A stretch of DNA of 64,000 nt, taken from assembly GCF_900110075.1 (NCBI RefSeq), contig NZ_FOCJ01000002.1:310001-374000 (forward strand), in the 5' to 3' direction. Below the pieces are notes generated by a model, which searched no databases, was not told the DNA's origin, and saw only the letters and a program-made list of their open reading frames with translations. Shown here piece by piece: positions 8,463 through 17,571 of this stretch; the stretch's first letter is position 1; each line of letters starts with the position of its first letter. The DNA comes from Paenibacillus sp. OV219 (lineage in GTDB: Bacteria; Bacillota; Bacilli; Paenibacillales; Paenibacillaceae). A program made the translations under genes and the position numbers.

Positions 8463-9656
8463 ATGAACAAAGACAAACGACTTGGCGTCGTGATGCTAAT
8501 GCTAATTACGACATTTATCGGGTTTGGGATTATTATTCCGGTTTTGCCGGAGCTTATTAAAAAAGCAAGTCCGGGAGCGGTTGAATACCATACCGGCCTT
8601 ATGTTATCGGTTTATTCTGCGGTAGCGTTTCTGCTGTCTCCGCTATGGGGTGGCCTGTCTGACCGTATCGGACGACGTCCGGTAATTCTCATCGGTGTGC
8701 TCGGCTTCGCTGCAAGCTTCCTGCTGTTCGGCATTGCAGACGGCAGCCTGCCGATTATGTATGCTTCCAGATTGTTAGGCGGCTTGTTCTCTGGAGCTGT
8801 AACTTCCGTTATTGTGGCTTATGTAGCAGATATTACGCCTCCCGATCAACGGACAAGAGGCATGGGGCTTGTCGGCATGTCGATCGGCCTTGGCTTCACG
8901 ATCGGGCCTGGCTTCGGTGGATTATTAAGTCTCGTATCGCAAAATACGCCGTTCTTCGCGGCAGCTGCGCTCGCACTCATTACGTTTCTGATTGCAGTGA
9001 CGAAGTTGCCGGAATCACTGACACCAGAGATGAGGGCAGCTGCTACCGAGAAGAAGCCGTCCCGTTGGAAGGCGTTCACTGGCTCGCTCAAATATTTATA
9101 TATCCTTGCACTAATCGTGTCGGTTTCGCTTGCAGGACTTGAAGCAACACTGCAATTGTTCGGGATGAAGCGCTTCGATGTAACTCCGCTTCAGGTTGGC
9201 GTCATGTTCCTCGTCTGCGGTCTTGTCGGCGCACTTATCCAAGGCGGCGTCGTTCGTAGACGTATACGCAAAGGACAAGAGCCGATGTATATTGCAGCAG
9301 GTCTGATCATCTCGGCAGTAGGCTTCCTGCTTCTCGTAACTGCACATACCTTGACGACTGCGACAATTTACCTTGCGATCTTCGGAATCGGGAACGCGCT
9401 TATCCGTCCATGCGTAACATCATTGATTACGCAGAAGACGACTGTTGGACAAGGAGTCGCATCTGGACTTAGTTCTTCGATGGACAGCCTGGGCCGAATC
9501 GTTGGTCCGCTCGTCGGCGCTTCCTTGTTCTCGGTGGACATTACGCTGCCTTATGTGGCAGGCGGTTTGCTATCACTTGCCGGAATCGCACTGTTGTTGC
9601 GTTTCCGCATGTTGGACAATTCGCCAGCACATCAGGCGAGAACGATATCGGAATAA
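8463..9656 (+). CDS. MFS drug-efflux-type transporter (DHA1-like)
   Basis: A 397-residue MFS protein with motif A GGLSDRIGRRPV (residues about 62-73), which defines the drug:H+ antiporter 12-TM group. Helix 5 carries the antiporter motif C-like GLGFTIGPGFGGLL. This is the TetA/Bmr/NorA-like layout, so a small-molecule exporter is probable; the substrate is not readable. It follows another MFS gene with 18 bases between, has a GGAGGGA site before its ATG, and ends at a strong terminator. Confidence 0.9.
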   Translation: MNKDKRLGVVMLMLITTFIGFGIIIPVLPELIKKASPGAVEYHTGLMLSVYSAVAFLLSPLWGGLSDRIGRRPVILIGVLGFAASFLLFGIADGSLPIMYASRLLGGLFSGAVTSVIVAYVADITPPDQRTRGMGLVGMSIGLGFTIGPGFGGLLSLVSQNTPFFAAAALALITFLIAVTKLPESLTPEMRAAATEKKPSRWKAFTGSLKYLYILALIVSVSLAGLEATLQLFGMKRFDVTPLQVGVMFLVCGLVGALIQGGVVRRRIRKGQEPMYIAAGLIISAVGFLLLVTAHTLTTATIYLAIFGIGNALIRPCVTSLITQKTTVGQGVASGLSSSMDSLGRIVGPLVGASLFSVDITLPYVAGGLLSLAGIALLLRFRMLDNSPAHQARTISE

Positions 9657-9666
9657 TGTACCAAAT

Positions 9667-9730
9667 AAAAACACCTGAATCGAAAGGCGCGCGCTCTTGT
9701 GGCGTTCCTGTAGATTCAGGTGTTTTGTTG
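9667..9730. terminator. Bidirectional terminator
   Basis: Long hairpin with a 14-bp perfect outer stem (AAAACACCTGAATC / GATTCAGGTGTTTT) between the MFS operon and the converging tetR gene. Confidence 0.88.
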
Positions 9731-9742
9731 TTTCTCGCGCCT

Positions 9743-10423
9743 CTAGCCCGAGTCTGGATAGCCAAGCCCGCGCATAATAAACGTTATCGTCTCTTCACGT
9801 TCCCGCGCATCGTCCCATACGGCATCTTCACGCTCGCCGTAGACGGTTCTTACCGCGATATAGCCCATTATCGCGGAGATGCACAGCCTTATAACTGTCA
9901 TGGAAGGCACGTCAACCATTTGGCCTTGTGCTTGAAACTTGACGACGATCTTCTGGAAACGCTCCAGCACCTTTGCGAGAATATCCTTCTGCAGATGCAC
10001 TTGCAGCTCCGGATGAAACGGAATTTCCTGCATGAGAATCTTCAGAATGCTACGATGCTTCGTGATAAACTCAATCCGATTCTCAATCATTGCCCGCAGC
10101 ACTTCGTCGAAGCTCTCGTAGTTCGAATCGAGCACTTTGCCGAAGCCGCGCAGGACGAATGGTGCGATGAGCTTCGTTATCGCCGGTGCCACGATGGAGA
10201 GGAGCAGCTCCTTCTTCGTCTTATAATGGCGGAAGATCGTGCCTTCGGCGACTCCTGCGCGCTGCGCAATCTCGCTTGTTGAAGAGGCGGCGTAGCCTTT
10301 CTCGGCGAACACCTCAATGGCGGATGCTAAGATCTTCGCCTGCTTCTCCGTCATTTTCTCGCTGGCAGATTCGCTCTTCAGCAACTCTTCCATCCATTGC
10401 TCCATCGTTTCGGTCATCTTCAC
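9743..10423 (-). CDS. TetR/AcrR family transcriptional regulator
   Basis: A 226-residue one-component repressor. The N-terminal TetR DNA-binding domain spans about residues 24-75, with the helix-turn-helix STSEIAQRAGVAEGTIFRHY and the following KTKKELL helix. The C-terminal ligand/dimer domain includes IMGYIAVRTVYGE. It is the last gene of the minus-strand order ABC ATPase - permease - tetR, 65 bases after the permease. It probably represses this operon and the divergent RND pump through the twin palindromes at 12271-12334. The start is GTG with GAGGAG 5 bases upstream; an ATG two codons later is the alternative. Confidence 0.9.
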   Translation of the reverse strand: MKMTETMEQWMEELLKSESASEKMTEKQAKILASAIEVFAEKGYAASSTSEIAQRAGVAEGTIFRHYKTKKELLLSIVAPAITKLIAPFVLRGFGKVLDSNYESFDEVLRAMIENRIEFITKHRSILKILMQEIPFHPELQVHLQKDILAKVLERFQKIVVKFQAQGQMVDVPSMTVIRLCISAIMGYIAVRTVYGEREDAVWDDAREREETITFIMRGLGYPDSG

Positions 10424-10488
10424 GTCAACTCCTCTAGGACCCAGTACCTTTAGCTAGCCACGATCATACCACATCCGCTAGGTTCTTG

Positions 10489-11508
10489 TTAAATCGAACG
10501 ATGCTTCTTCAGCGCAAGAATGTTGAGCAGTGCGAAGATCGTCGAGAAGCCAAGCAGAACATAGATATCAAGCTGAATGTCCCCCCAGCTTTCGCCACGA
10601 ATCATAATGCCTCGCATAGCATCAGCGCCGTAATAGAGCGGCATAATGTGGCTCAGCTGCTGCAACCATGGTGTCATGGATTCCAGGTTGAATAGACCGG
10701 AGAAGAACACTTGCGGTACGACAACAAGCGGAATGAACTGTATGATTTGAAACTCGTTGCTTGCAAAAGAGGACAGCAGCGTGCCAAGCGTTAGCGCTGT
10801 AAGCGAGAGCAGCAAATTCATCAGCAACACAAGCCAGATTGTGCCGTCCATATAAAGCCCGAGCACGTCAATGGCATACCAGGCGATGAGCGCGGCCTGC
10901 AGCAGTGTGAACAGGCCAAAGCCGGCCAAGTAGCCGAGCACGACTTCGAATCTGCGTATTGGCGTCGCAAGCAGCCGCTCCAGTGTGCCGCTGGTCCGCT
11001 CGCGAAGGAAAGAGACGCCCGCTAGCATGAATACGAAGAAGAAGGAGAAGAAGCCGATTAACACGGGGCCGAAATAGTCGAAGGACGCCATATCCGCGCT
11101 TCCATGTAAATAGGTGACAGCTGGGGCGACACCCGGTGCTTCAGCGCTCATCGTGCGTTGGAGCAGGAGCAGCACCATTTTGCTCGTGGAAGGGTCGCTG
11201 CCTTCAAGCATGATCGCAGGCTTGCCGCCAGCAAGCGAGAGCACCGCATCCAGATCGCCATCCTTCATAGCCTCATCGGCAGCTGCGGGGTCATCGTACG
11301 TTGTAACCGTTGCATCTGAATTCGATAACCGTTCGACGATTGCACTCGGAATTTGGACGACGCCGATATTCGGCTCGACTGCATTTCCGTTAAAGACAAG
11401 CTTCATTAATGTGAGAATGAGTAGAGGCGCAAGGAACAGAAGGGCGAGTGTTCGCTTATCACGCACGAACTGGCGAATAATTCGAATAGCTAGCGCACGG
11501 ATTCTCAT
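10489..11508 (-). CDS. ABC-2 type exporter permease
   Basis: A 339-residue membrane subunit. The first helix is LALLFLAPLLILTLMKLVF. An extracytoplasmic domain of about 120 residues (FNGNAVEPNIGVVQIPSA to YLHGSADMAS) follows, then five clustered helices. The ABC-2 signature region RERTSGTLERLLATPIRRFE sits at the first cytoplasmic loop of the cluster. This YhgE/DrrB-like arrangement is typical of drug or lipid exporters. Its start overlaps the ATPase stop by 4 bases, indicating translational coupling. Confidence 0.9.
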   Translation of the reverse strand: MRIRALAIRIIRQFVRDKRTLALLFLAPLLILTLMKLVFNGNAVEPNIGVVQIPSAIVERLSNSDATVTTYDDPAAADEAMKDGDLDAVLSLAGGKPAIMLEGSDPSTSKMVLLLLQRTMSAEAPGVAPAVTYLHGSADMASFDYFGPVLIGFFSFFFVFMLAGVSFLRERTSGTLERLLATPIRRFEVVLGYLAGFGLFTLLQAALIAWYAIDVLGLYMDGTIWLVLLMNLLLSLTALTLGTLLSSFASNEFQIIQFIPLVVVPQVFFSGLFNLESMTPWLQQLSHIMPLYYGADAMRGIMIRGESWGDIQLDIYVLLGFSTIFALLNILALKKHRSI

Positions 11509-12236
11509 GCTCTCACACCTGCCCCGTAGTAGATGAACGCTTCTTCGATGGTCGAAGTACCGCTCTTCTCTTTAATAGCAGCAGGCGAGCCGAGCGCGGT
11601 TAGCTTGCCGTCGCGGATGAGGCCTAGCCGATCGCATTTCTCCGCTTCGTCCATGACATGTGTTGTCAGAATGATTGTCGTTCCGCGTTCGCGCATCGCG
11701 CCGAGCTCGTGCCAGATCGATTGTCGGAGAACCGGGTCAATGCCGACAGTCGGCTCATCCAGTATGAGCAGCTCTGGTTCGTGAAGCAGTGCAAGCGCAA
11801 GCGACAAGCGGCGTTTCATCCCGCCGGAGTAGGCGGAAACGGTCTTATTCAGATCGTCCTGCAAGCCCACTATAGTCATCGCGTCCTGAATGCGGGAAGT
11901 GAGCCGCTTACCTTTCAGCCCGAAGAGGGAGCCGAAGAACGTTAAATTCTCCTTGGCTGTCAGCTCGTTATAAAGCGCATCGGACTGTGCCATGTACCCG
12001 AAGCGCTGTAGCATGGACAGCTTTGGCATCCGCTCGCCCAGCATGACGACACTGCCGCCATCTACCTTATCAATGCCGGTGATTAGCTTAATAAGTGTTG
12101 TTTTGCCCGAGCCGGACGGACCGAGCAGGCCTAGAAGTTCGCCGCGCTCGACCTCAAAGGAGATGTCGTCGAGAACGGTTTTGCTGTCGAAGCGGCGCGT
12201 AATGTTACGGACTTGCACGATTGCTTGTGCACCCAT
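11505..12236 (-). CDS. ABC exporter ATP-binding protein
   Basis: A 243-residue nucleotide-binding subunit of the DrrA/CcmA type. Walker A is GPSGSGKTT (39-47), then the Q-loop FGYMAQSDALY, the ABC signature YSGGMKRRLS, Walker B LLILDEPTVGIDP and the switch histidine in ILTTHVMDEAE. It pairs with the overlapping permease downstream and powers export of an unknown, possibly toxic, compound. Transcription starts in the divergent region that holds two TetR-type palindromes. Confidence 0.92.
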   Translation of the reverse strand: MGAQAIVQVRNITRRFDSKTVLDDISFEVERGELLGLLGPSGSGKTTLIKLITGIDKVDGGSVVMLGERMPKLSMLQRFGYMAQSDALYNELTAKENLTFFGSLFGLKGKRLTSRIQDAMTIVGLQDDLNKTVSAYSGGMKRRLSLALALLHEPELLILDEPTVGIDPVLRQSIWHELGAMRERGTTIILTTHVMDEAEKCDRLGLIRDGKLTALGSPAAIKEKSGTSTIEEAFIYYGAGVRA

Positions 12237-12270
12237 GACATGTTCACATCCTTGAATTGGAGTTATAAAA

Positions 12271-12334
12271 TGAGTGATTACTCACATTGATATTAACTTG
12301 ATATCCATTACTTGTAAAGTGAGTAATCACTCAC
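12271..12334. promoter_or_regulatory. Twin palindromic operators, probably for the TetR regulator
   Basis: Two near-identical 16-bp dyads, ATGAGTGATTACTCAC (12270-12285) and GTGAGTAATCACTCAC (12319-12334); the second is the reverse complement of the first at 15 of 16 positions. They lie in the 220-base gap between the divergent ABC exporter and RND pump genes. Dyads of this length with GAGT/ACTC arms are typical TetR-family sites, and the ABC operon ends with a tetR gene. The assignment to that TetR protein is inference. Confidence 0.75.
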
Positions 12335-12455
12335 TACTTGTCTCAAGACGCATCCGCGCCTCCGTCTTAGGTCGGGGATAAAGACTGGTCTAGAGACGTT
12401 TACACATTACTAGCGAATTAGGTATTCTTTAACAAGGAGTTCTGAGGAGAACCAT

Positions 12456-15400
12456 ATGAGAGGGGAAAGAACAGCAATGCAATGGATTACCAAATGGGCT
12501 TTCAATAACAAAGCCGCAATGAAGCTAGTAGTGCTTATGGCACTCGTAATGGGGGTCATCAGTTATTACCGTCTCCCGATGGAGTTTCTGCCTGAAGCCG
12601 ACAATCCGATGGTAACAATTGCCGCGATTGGGCCTGGCTATGATGCCAAATCAATGGAGACTGAAGTAACAGCGAAGATTGAAGAGGCTGTGCAATTCGT
12701 AAAAGGGAAGAGCCTCATGACTTCGTCATCTGGTAACGGTTTCTCGAAGATCGATCTTTCATTTGACTCAAAAACGAATATGAAGGACGCGAAAGCAGAG
12801 GTTGAAGCAGCTGTTCGCTCCGTGCAGCTTCCTGAACGTGTTATGACACCATATGTGGTGCAATTTAACACCTCGATGATTCCGATCTCTTGGGTATCGA
12901 TCAATCTTGACGGTATCAAAGAAGCAGACCGCGAGAAAGCGGAGAAGGACGTTATCAACGCGTTCAAGAAAGTGGACGGCGCAGGCGACGTATCGCTCGG
13001 CGGCAAATCGACACCAAGCATTACAATTACGCCAGACGCGGCTAAGCTCTCAGCCAAAGGCGTACCATTCCAAGCACTTATGGGCGTTCTGCAAAACCGC
13101 GGCGTAGCAGCTTCAATCGGTGAGAAAACGATCGATGGCGCTTCCGGTAACATTAACGTAGAAGCTACGATTAACGATCTGGATACACTTCGCAAGCTGC
13201 CTGTCGCTGAAGGTATTACACTTGACGATGTAGCTGATGTACAGCCCCAAAATCAACTGGAGAGCATCAGCAGCCTTGATGGCAAGAACGTGCTTATGCT
13301 TACTATCTCTAAAACAGCTGATGCCAATGCTGTTAAAGTCGGCGATGGCGTTCAGGATGAAGTAGACCGCCTGAACAAAGAAATGAAGGGCGTCGACATT
13401 AAAGTGCTATCGAGCACATCTGAGCAAGTTGTACAATCCGTAAACTCGATGCTTCGTGAAGTATTGATGGGCGCATTGTTCGCCACAATCGTTATCCTGC
13501 TGTTCATGCGCAACCTGCGCGCTACACTCGTAACGATCGTATCGATTCCCCTTTCACTAGGTATTACATTGTATTTGCTCCAAATGTCCGGTATTACGCT
13601 TAATATCATCACACTTGGCGGTGTTGCCGTTGCAGTAGGCCGTCTCGTCGACGACAGTATCGTCGTTATCGAGAACATTTATCGTCGTCTGCAGAAAGAG
13701 CAATTCTCTGTTCAGCTCATTATGGATGCAACCAAAGAAGTGGCAACAGCAATCACTTCTTCGACACTTGTAACGGTAGCCGTATTCCTGCCGATGGGCT
13801 TGCTCCGCGGTTCGCTGCAAGCGTTCCTGCTTCCTTTCGCACTGACAGTGACGTACTCGCTTCTGGCATCCTTGCTGGTTGCACTTACAGTCGTGCCGAT
13901 CTTGAGCGCAGTGCTGCTGCGTAATACGAAGATGAAGGAGCATGAAGGCTCCAAACGTTTCGCAAACTTCCTTGGTTGGAACTTGCAGCACAAATGGGTG
14001 CCCCTCTTAGTTGCAGTTCTACTGTTGGGCGGTTCGGTTGGTGCATACATGTCGATGCCGAAAGGCGCAATCGACTCATCGAACGTACAGAATTTGAACA
14101 TTACACTGGAATATCCAAGCGATACGCCGCATGACAAAGTAATAGAAGAGGGCCGTAATCTTGAGAAATTCATTAGTGCCCGCGATGATATCGACTGGGC
14201 GCTGATGCAGAACGGCAACAGCTCAGACGGCGCGAAATACGGTGAAGTTTCTTCGCCGACACTCGTAACTTACTTGGTTGATATGAAAGACGGCGCGGAT
14301 GCCGATAAGCTCATCAATGACATCAAGGCGCAGCGTCCTTCGTATCCTGGTGCTGACCTGAATGCCGGTGCGATGGATTTCGCAGGCGGCAGCAGCTCGA
14401 CACAAATTTTGGTTGACGTTACAGGTGATGACCTAGACGCTATTGCGAAAGGCGCAGATCAAGTCATTGCAGCCATTAAACCGGTGAAAGACGTCATTAA
14501 AGTAAAATCGAACCAAGAACAGAAGAAACCGGTTTATACGTTCCAAATGGATCCACTGAAGTCTAAAGGCGGCGAAGTGGCACAGCAGCTGCAAGGCATG
14601 CTGAACCCGATCCCGCTCGGCACTGTAGACATTGATAATCGTGTAACTAGTGTGATTCTGCAGCCTTCGGTTGATCCGAAGACAGAAGCTGATTTGAACA
14701 ATCTCACAATAATGACCGCACAAGGCCCAGCGCCGGTATCTTCCGTTGCGAAGATTGTGAAGACAGAGCAAGCAAGCGTGTTCTACCACAAAGACGGCAA
14801 AGCGTACGTTCGTGTAATGGCTGACGTCGAGCCAAGCCAATTGTCGATCGTCGGCAAAGAGATTACGAAGAAGGTCGGTGAGCTGAAAGCACCGGATGGT
14901 GTCAAGTTTACCGTTGGCGGCGCATCGGCAGACCAATCATCTGACTTCGCAGATCTCGGCATCATCATGATGATCGCAATCGGTATCGTATACTTGATCA
15001 TGGTTGTTACGTTTAAGACTTTGCGTGCACCGCTTGCCATCCTATGCTCGCTGCCACTTGCAGCAATCGGCGCAGTGGTCGGCTTGATCGTATCGAATAT
15101 CTCGCCTGACTTCACAGCCGTATTCGGCGCATTAATGCTTGTCGGAATTGTCGTAACGAACGCGATCGTACTCATCGACCGCGTGAAACAGAACGAGCAG
15201 CACATGACGATCCGCGAAGCGCTGATCGAAGCGGCAACAACGCGTGCTCGTCCGATTCTGATGACGGCAATCGCTACGATCTCCGCGATGCTGCCACTTG
15301 TATTCGGCTCCTCCGAGAGCGGAAGCATCGTATCGCAAAGCCTCGCGATCGTCGTAATCGGCGGTCTGGCAGCAGCGACATTGCTCACTTTGCTGATTGT

Positions 15401-15482
15401 GCCTTGTATCTACGAATTGTTCTTCTTCCGTAAATCGAAGCGCCAACGTAAAGCAGCAGCATCAGCTGTTCACGCAGCATAA
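12456..15482 (+). CDS. RND-family efflux pump (HAE1/SwrC-like)
   Basis: A 1008-residue proton-driven multidrug or lipopeptide exporter of the AcrB/SwrC type. It has helix 1 near residues 23-41 and a large extracytoplasmic loop (about 45-320). Helices 2-6 follow, with motif GGVAVAVGRLVDDSIVVIENIYR carrying the paired proton-relay aspartates. A second porter loop (about 550-830) and the final helix bundle (ALMLVGIVVTNAIVLIDRV, then ARPILMTAIATISAMLPL) complete it. Gram-positive SwrC-type pumps act without an outer-membrane channel; no membrane-fusion partner gene is adjacent. It is divergent from the ABC exporter operon and shares the operator region. The first ATG (GAGGAG 6 bases before) is chosen; a second in-frame ATG at 12477 also has a GGGG site. 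Confidence 0.92.
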   Translation: MRGERTAMQWITKWAFNNKAAMKLVVLMALVMGVISYYRLPMEFLPEADNPMVTIAAIGPGYDAKSMETEVTAKIEEAVQFVKGKSLMTSSSGNGFSKIDLSFDSKTNMKDAKAEVEAAVRSVQLPERVMTPYVVQFNTSMIPISWVSINLDGIKEADREKAEKDVINAFKKVDGAGDVSLGGKSTPSITITPDAAKLSAKGVPFQALMGVLQNRGVAASIGEKTIDGASGNINVEATINDLDTLRKLPVAEGITLDDVADVQPQNQLESISSLDGKNVLMLTISKTADANAVKVGDGVQDEVDRLNKEMKGVDIKVLSSTSEQVVQSVNSMLREVLMGALFATIVILLFMRNLRATLVTIVSIPLSLGITLYLLQMSGITLNIITLGGVAVAVGRLVDDSIVVIENIYRRLQKEQFSVQLIMDATKEVATAITSSTLVTVAVFLPMGLLRGSLQAFLLPFALTVTYSLLASLLVALTVVPILSAVLLRNTKMKEHEGSKRFANFLGWNLQHKWVPLLVAVLLLGGSVGAYMSMPKGAIDSSNVQNLNITLEYPSDTPHDKVIEEGRNLEKFISARDDIDWALMQNGNSSDGAKYGEVSSPTLVTYLVDMKDGADADKLINDIKAQRPSYPGADLNAGAMDFAGGSSSTQILVDVTGDDLDAIAKGADQVIAAIKPVKDVIKVKSNQEQKKPVYTFQMDPLKSKGGEVAQQLQGMLNPIPLGTVDIDNRVTSVILQPSVDPKTEADLNNLTIMTAQGPAPVSSVAKIVKTEQASVFYHKDGKAYVRVMADVEPSQLSIVGKEITKKVGELKAPDGVKFTVGGASADQSSDFADLGIIMMIAIGIVYLIMVVTFKTLRAPLAILCSLPLAAIGAVVGLIVSNISPDFTAVFGALMLVGIVVTNAIVLIDRVKQNEQHMTIREALIEAATTRARPILMTAIATISAMLPLVFGSSESGSIVSQSLAIVVIGGLAAATLLTLLIVPCIYELFFFRKSKRQRKAAASAVHAA

Positions 15483-15491
15483 TTGAACGAC

Positions 15492-15549
15492 AAAGAAGCC
15501 TTACGGCATCCTTCTTGAAGAGGGATGACCGTAAGGCTTCTTTGCTTTT
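15492..15549. terminator. Bidirectional terminator
   Basis: Stem AAAGAAGCCTTACGG / CCGTAAGGCTTCTTT between the RND gene and the converging PhyH gene. The last T's overlap the end of the PhyH frame. Confidence 0.9.
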
Positions 15550-16402
15550 AGTAGCTGCCAGCAGGAATGGTGATCCACTTGCCCAGCCATTCATCGCAGC
15601 TTGTTTCCAGCTCCGGATTACGCGGGCTTCTTGCGATAAAGCCTTGCCTCATGCCGCTCTCTGTTGCGACAGCCGTCGCTTCGTAGCGGATGTCCATCGA
15701 CCAGCGAACGGCGTCTGAGCGATTCGGCAGAGCGCGGTGGGGAAGCAGCTGCGTAAAGCAGAGCACGTCACCAGGATCCATCTCGAGAGAAATGCCGATC
15801 AAGTTATTCGCATCTTCACGCTTCAAGCCGAGAAAATCGGTCTCTTGATCGATCTCGCCGTCCAGCAGCGTGTTGTCGAAGAAGCCAGGAGCCACTTGAA
15901 GGCAGCTGTTATGCTCGGTGACGCGTTGCAACGGCATCCACATCGACACGACGTGCGTATGCTCGGCATCGCGGTAATACTGAGCATCTTGATGCCAAGG
16001 TGTATCTGTCCATTTCTGGTCGGGCAGCTTAGGTCTCGCATTGAATATGCCGTGCACGGAGATATCCTCCGTCGCCAGCAGCTGACTGGCGATATCGACG
16101 AGCGCAGGCTCCTTCAGAAATTGATACATCGGCTCGCCAATGAGATCGCGGCGTGGACTGCGGCCATATTTCGGCTTTCCGGCAGCATGCCATAGCTCTA
16201 CGAGGCGATGTTGAAAGTCGAGGTCATAACGCTTGTCAGTTATGAGCTTCTGGTCGTACCACGCGTCGACAAGCTCGTCGACCCATTTGCTAATGATCTG
16301 CGTAGCACGATCGAGCGCCTGCTGCGGTACAATCTGTCGCAAGACAACGTAATGGTGCTGCTTGTAGAACGCGAATTGCTCATCGGTCAGACGCACTTGC
16401 AT
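15548..16402 (-). CDS. Phytanoyl-CoA dioxygenase (PhyH) family protein
   Basis: A 284-residue Fe(II)/2-oxoglutarate-dependent oxygenase. The iron triad H137-x-D139 (in WHQDAQYY) and H222 (LPHRALPNRSD) is present, as is the 2-oxoglutarate-binding Arg (R233, VRWSMDIRYE). A hydroxylation of a small molecule or lipid is expected; the substrate is unknown. The ATG at 16402 has GAAGGGGAG 8 bases upstream; the extended frame to 16495 has no ribosome site. It is divergent from an AraC regulator 164 bases away, which probably controls it. Confidence 0.88.
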   Translation of the reverse strand: MQVRLTDEQFAFYKQHHYVVLRQIVPQQALDRATQIISKWVDELVDAWYDQKLITDKRYDLDFQHRLVELWHAAGKPKYGRSPRRDLIGEPMYQFLKEPALVDIASQLLATEDISVHGIFNARPKLPDQKWTDTPWHQDAQYYRDAEHTHVVSMWMPLQRVTEHNSCLQVAPGFFDNTLLDGEIDQETDFLGLKREDANNLIGISLEMDPGDVLCFTQLLPHRALPNRSDAVRWSMDIRYEATAVATESGMRQGFIARSPRNPELETSCDEWLGKWITIPAGSY

Positions 16403-16566
16403 GAGAGCTTCTCCCCTTCGCCTTGCTTGATACATTGATTGTATCGTGGGGGTAAAAGAAGCTGCTATAGCGAAAACACTTTGCGATTTGACCATTTGTC
16501 GTTACTATGAGTGTAGAAGTCAACAATATCGGCAAAAGAGTTGATCAAAACGAAGGAGTGAGCATA

Positions 16567-17520
16567 ATGGAGCTAATTACTCCGTTTCACTTTCATTCGA
16601 TGCGCAGCCTGACCGCATTGTATAACTGCCACTTTCGGGAAGTAGAGGCAGGCTGGTCCTATCAGCTTCACGAGCATAGCGGCTATGAGCTGCTGCACTG
16701 CGCATACGGTCAAATGGGCGAATGGATCCATGGAGAGTCTGTCGTGCTCCATCCGGGAGATTGGCTGTTCATCGGTCCAGGGGTGAAGCATAGCACCATT
16801 AACGAGTCCTCGCAGCCATTTGCGTATTTCTCCGTCCATTTCGGCATAGATGACGCGGAGCTGACGAATGCGCTGAAGGAGCTGCATTTTGCCCATTTGT
16901 CCTGTCGAGAAGAGCGGCTTCAACACATGTTTGCGGAATTGCTCGATCAGATGCGTGCGAACAGTGCTATCGAGACTGAAGGGTTAAGCGGTCTCGTTAC
17001 GATTGACAGACTTCCACCGGTCGTACGGCAAACTTTTATGCTGACGGTGCAGCAGCTCGTCATCAACGCGGTCGGCTTGGTGCTGGCTGAAGACCGTGAC
17101 ACTCAGCATGCCCAGCAGCAGCCCGGCCGTAAGAAGCTGAATGCCGCAGAGGTGAAGCTGGCGCATGGCATCCAGCAGAAGCTGCTCGAAGCGGTGTACA
17201 CATCGGCGACGATTAATGAGATCGCTCAGCAGTACTTCATTAGCCGCAGCCATTGTAATGAGGTGTTCAAGAAAGTATATGGTATCGCGCCAAAACATTA
17301 CTTAAGTATCATGAAGCAGCGCGCTGCGGAAGAATTGTTGCTTCACTCGGGCGCATCGGCTGGCGAAATCGCCGAGAAGCTAGGCTTCACGTCATTAAGC
17401 AGCTTCAGCCGGCAATTTCGCCGCTGGACGACGATATCTCCGCTACAGTTTCGGAGCGACAGAGACCGTCATCGTCATCACGATCGGCTGTATAAGAAAG
17501 GGCTGCCCCTGTCGACGTAA
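16567..17520 (+). CDS. AraC family transcriptional regulator
   Basis: A 317-residue regulator. The N-terminal cupin-like effector domain (about 15-130) has LHEHSGYELLHCAYGQMGEW and LHPGDWLFIGPGVKH. The C-terminal double helix-turn-helix (about 215-300) has TINEIAQQYFISRSHCNEVF and SAGEIAEKLGFTSLSSFSRQ. The cupin domain implies response to a small organic ligand. It is divergently paired with the PhyH oxygenase gene, a common arrangement for AraC activators and their targets. The ATG at 16567 has AAGGAGTGAG 5 bases upstream. Confidence 0.9.
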   Translation: MELITPFHFHSMRSLTALYNCHFREVEAGWSYQLHEHSGYELLHCAYGQMGEWIHGESVVLHPGDWLFIGPGVKHSTINESSQPFAYFSVHFGIDDAELTNALKELHFAHLSCREERLQHMFAELLDQMRANSAIETEGLSGLVTIDRLPPVVRQTFMLTVQQLVINAVGLVLAEDRDTQHAQQQPGRKKLNAAEVKLAHGIQQKLLEAVYTSATINEIAQQYFISRSHCNEVFKKVYGIAPKHYLSIMKQRAAEELLLHSGASAGEIAEKLGFTSLSSFSRQFRRWTTISPLQFRSDRDRHRHHDRLYKKGLPLST

Positions 17521-17545
17521 TCGTCGGCTCGGGGCAGCCCATTTG
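17500..17545. terminator. Hairpin terminator between araC-like gene and yktB
   Basis: Stem GGGCTGCCCC / GGGGCAGCCC; the 5' arm lies inside the end of the AraC frame. The T-rich tail (CTTTCTTA) is better on the minus strand, so it mainly serves the yktB transcript. Confidence 0.65.
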
Positions 17546-17571
17546 CATGAGGTAGCTGTGATTGGTTTGTC

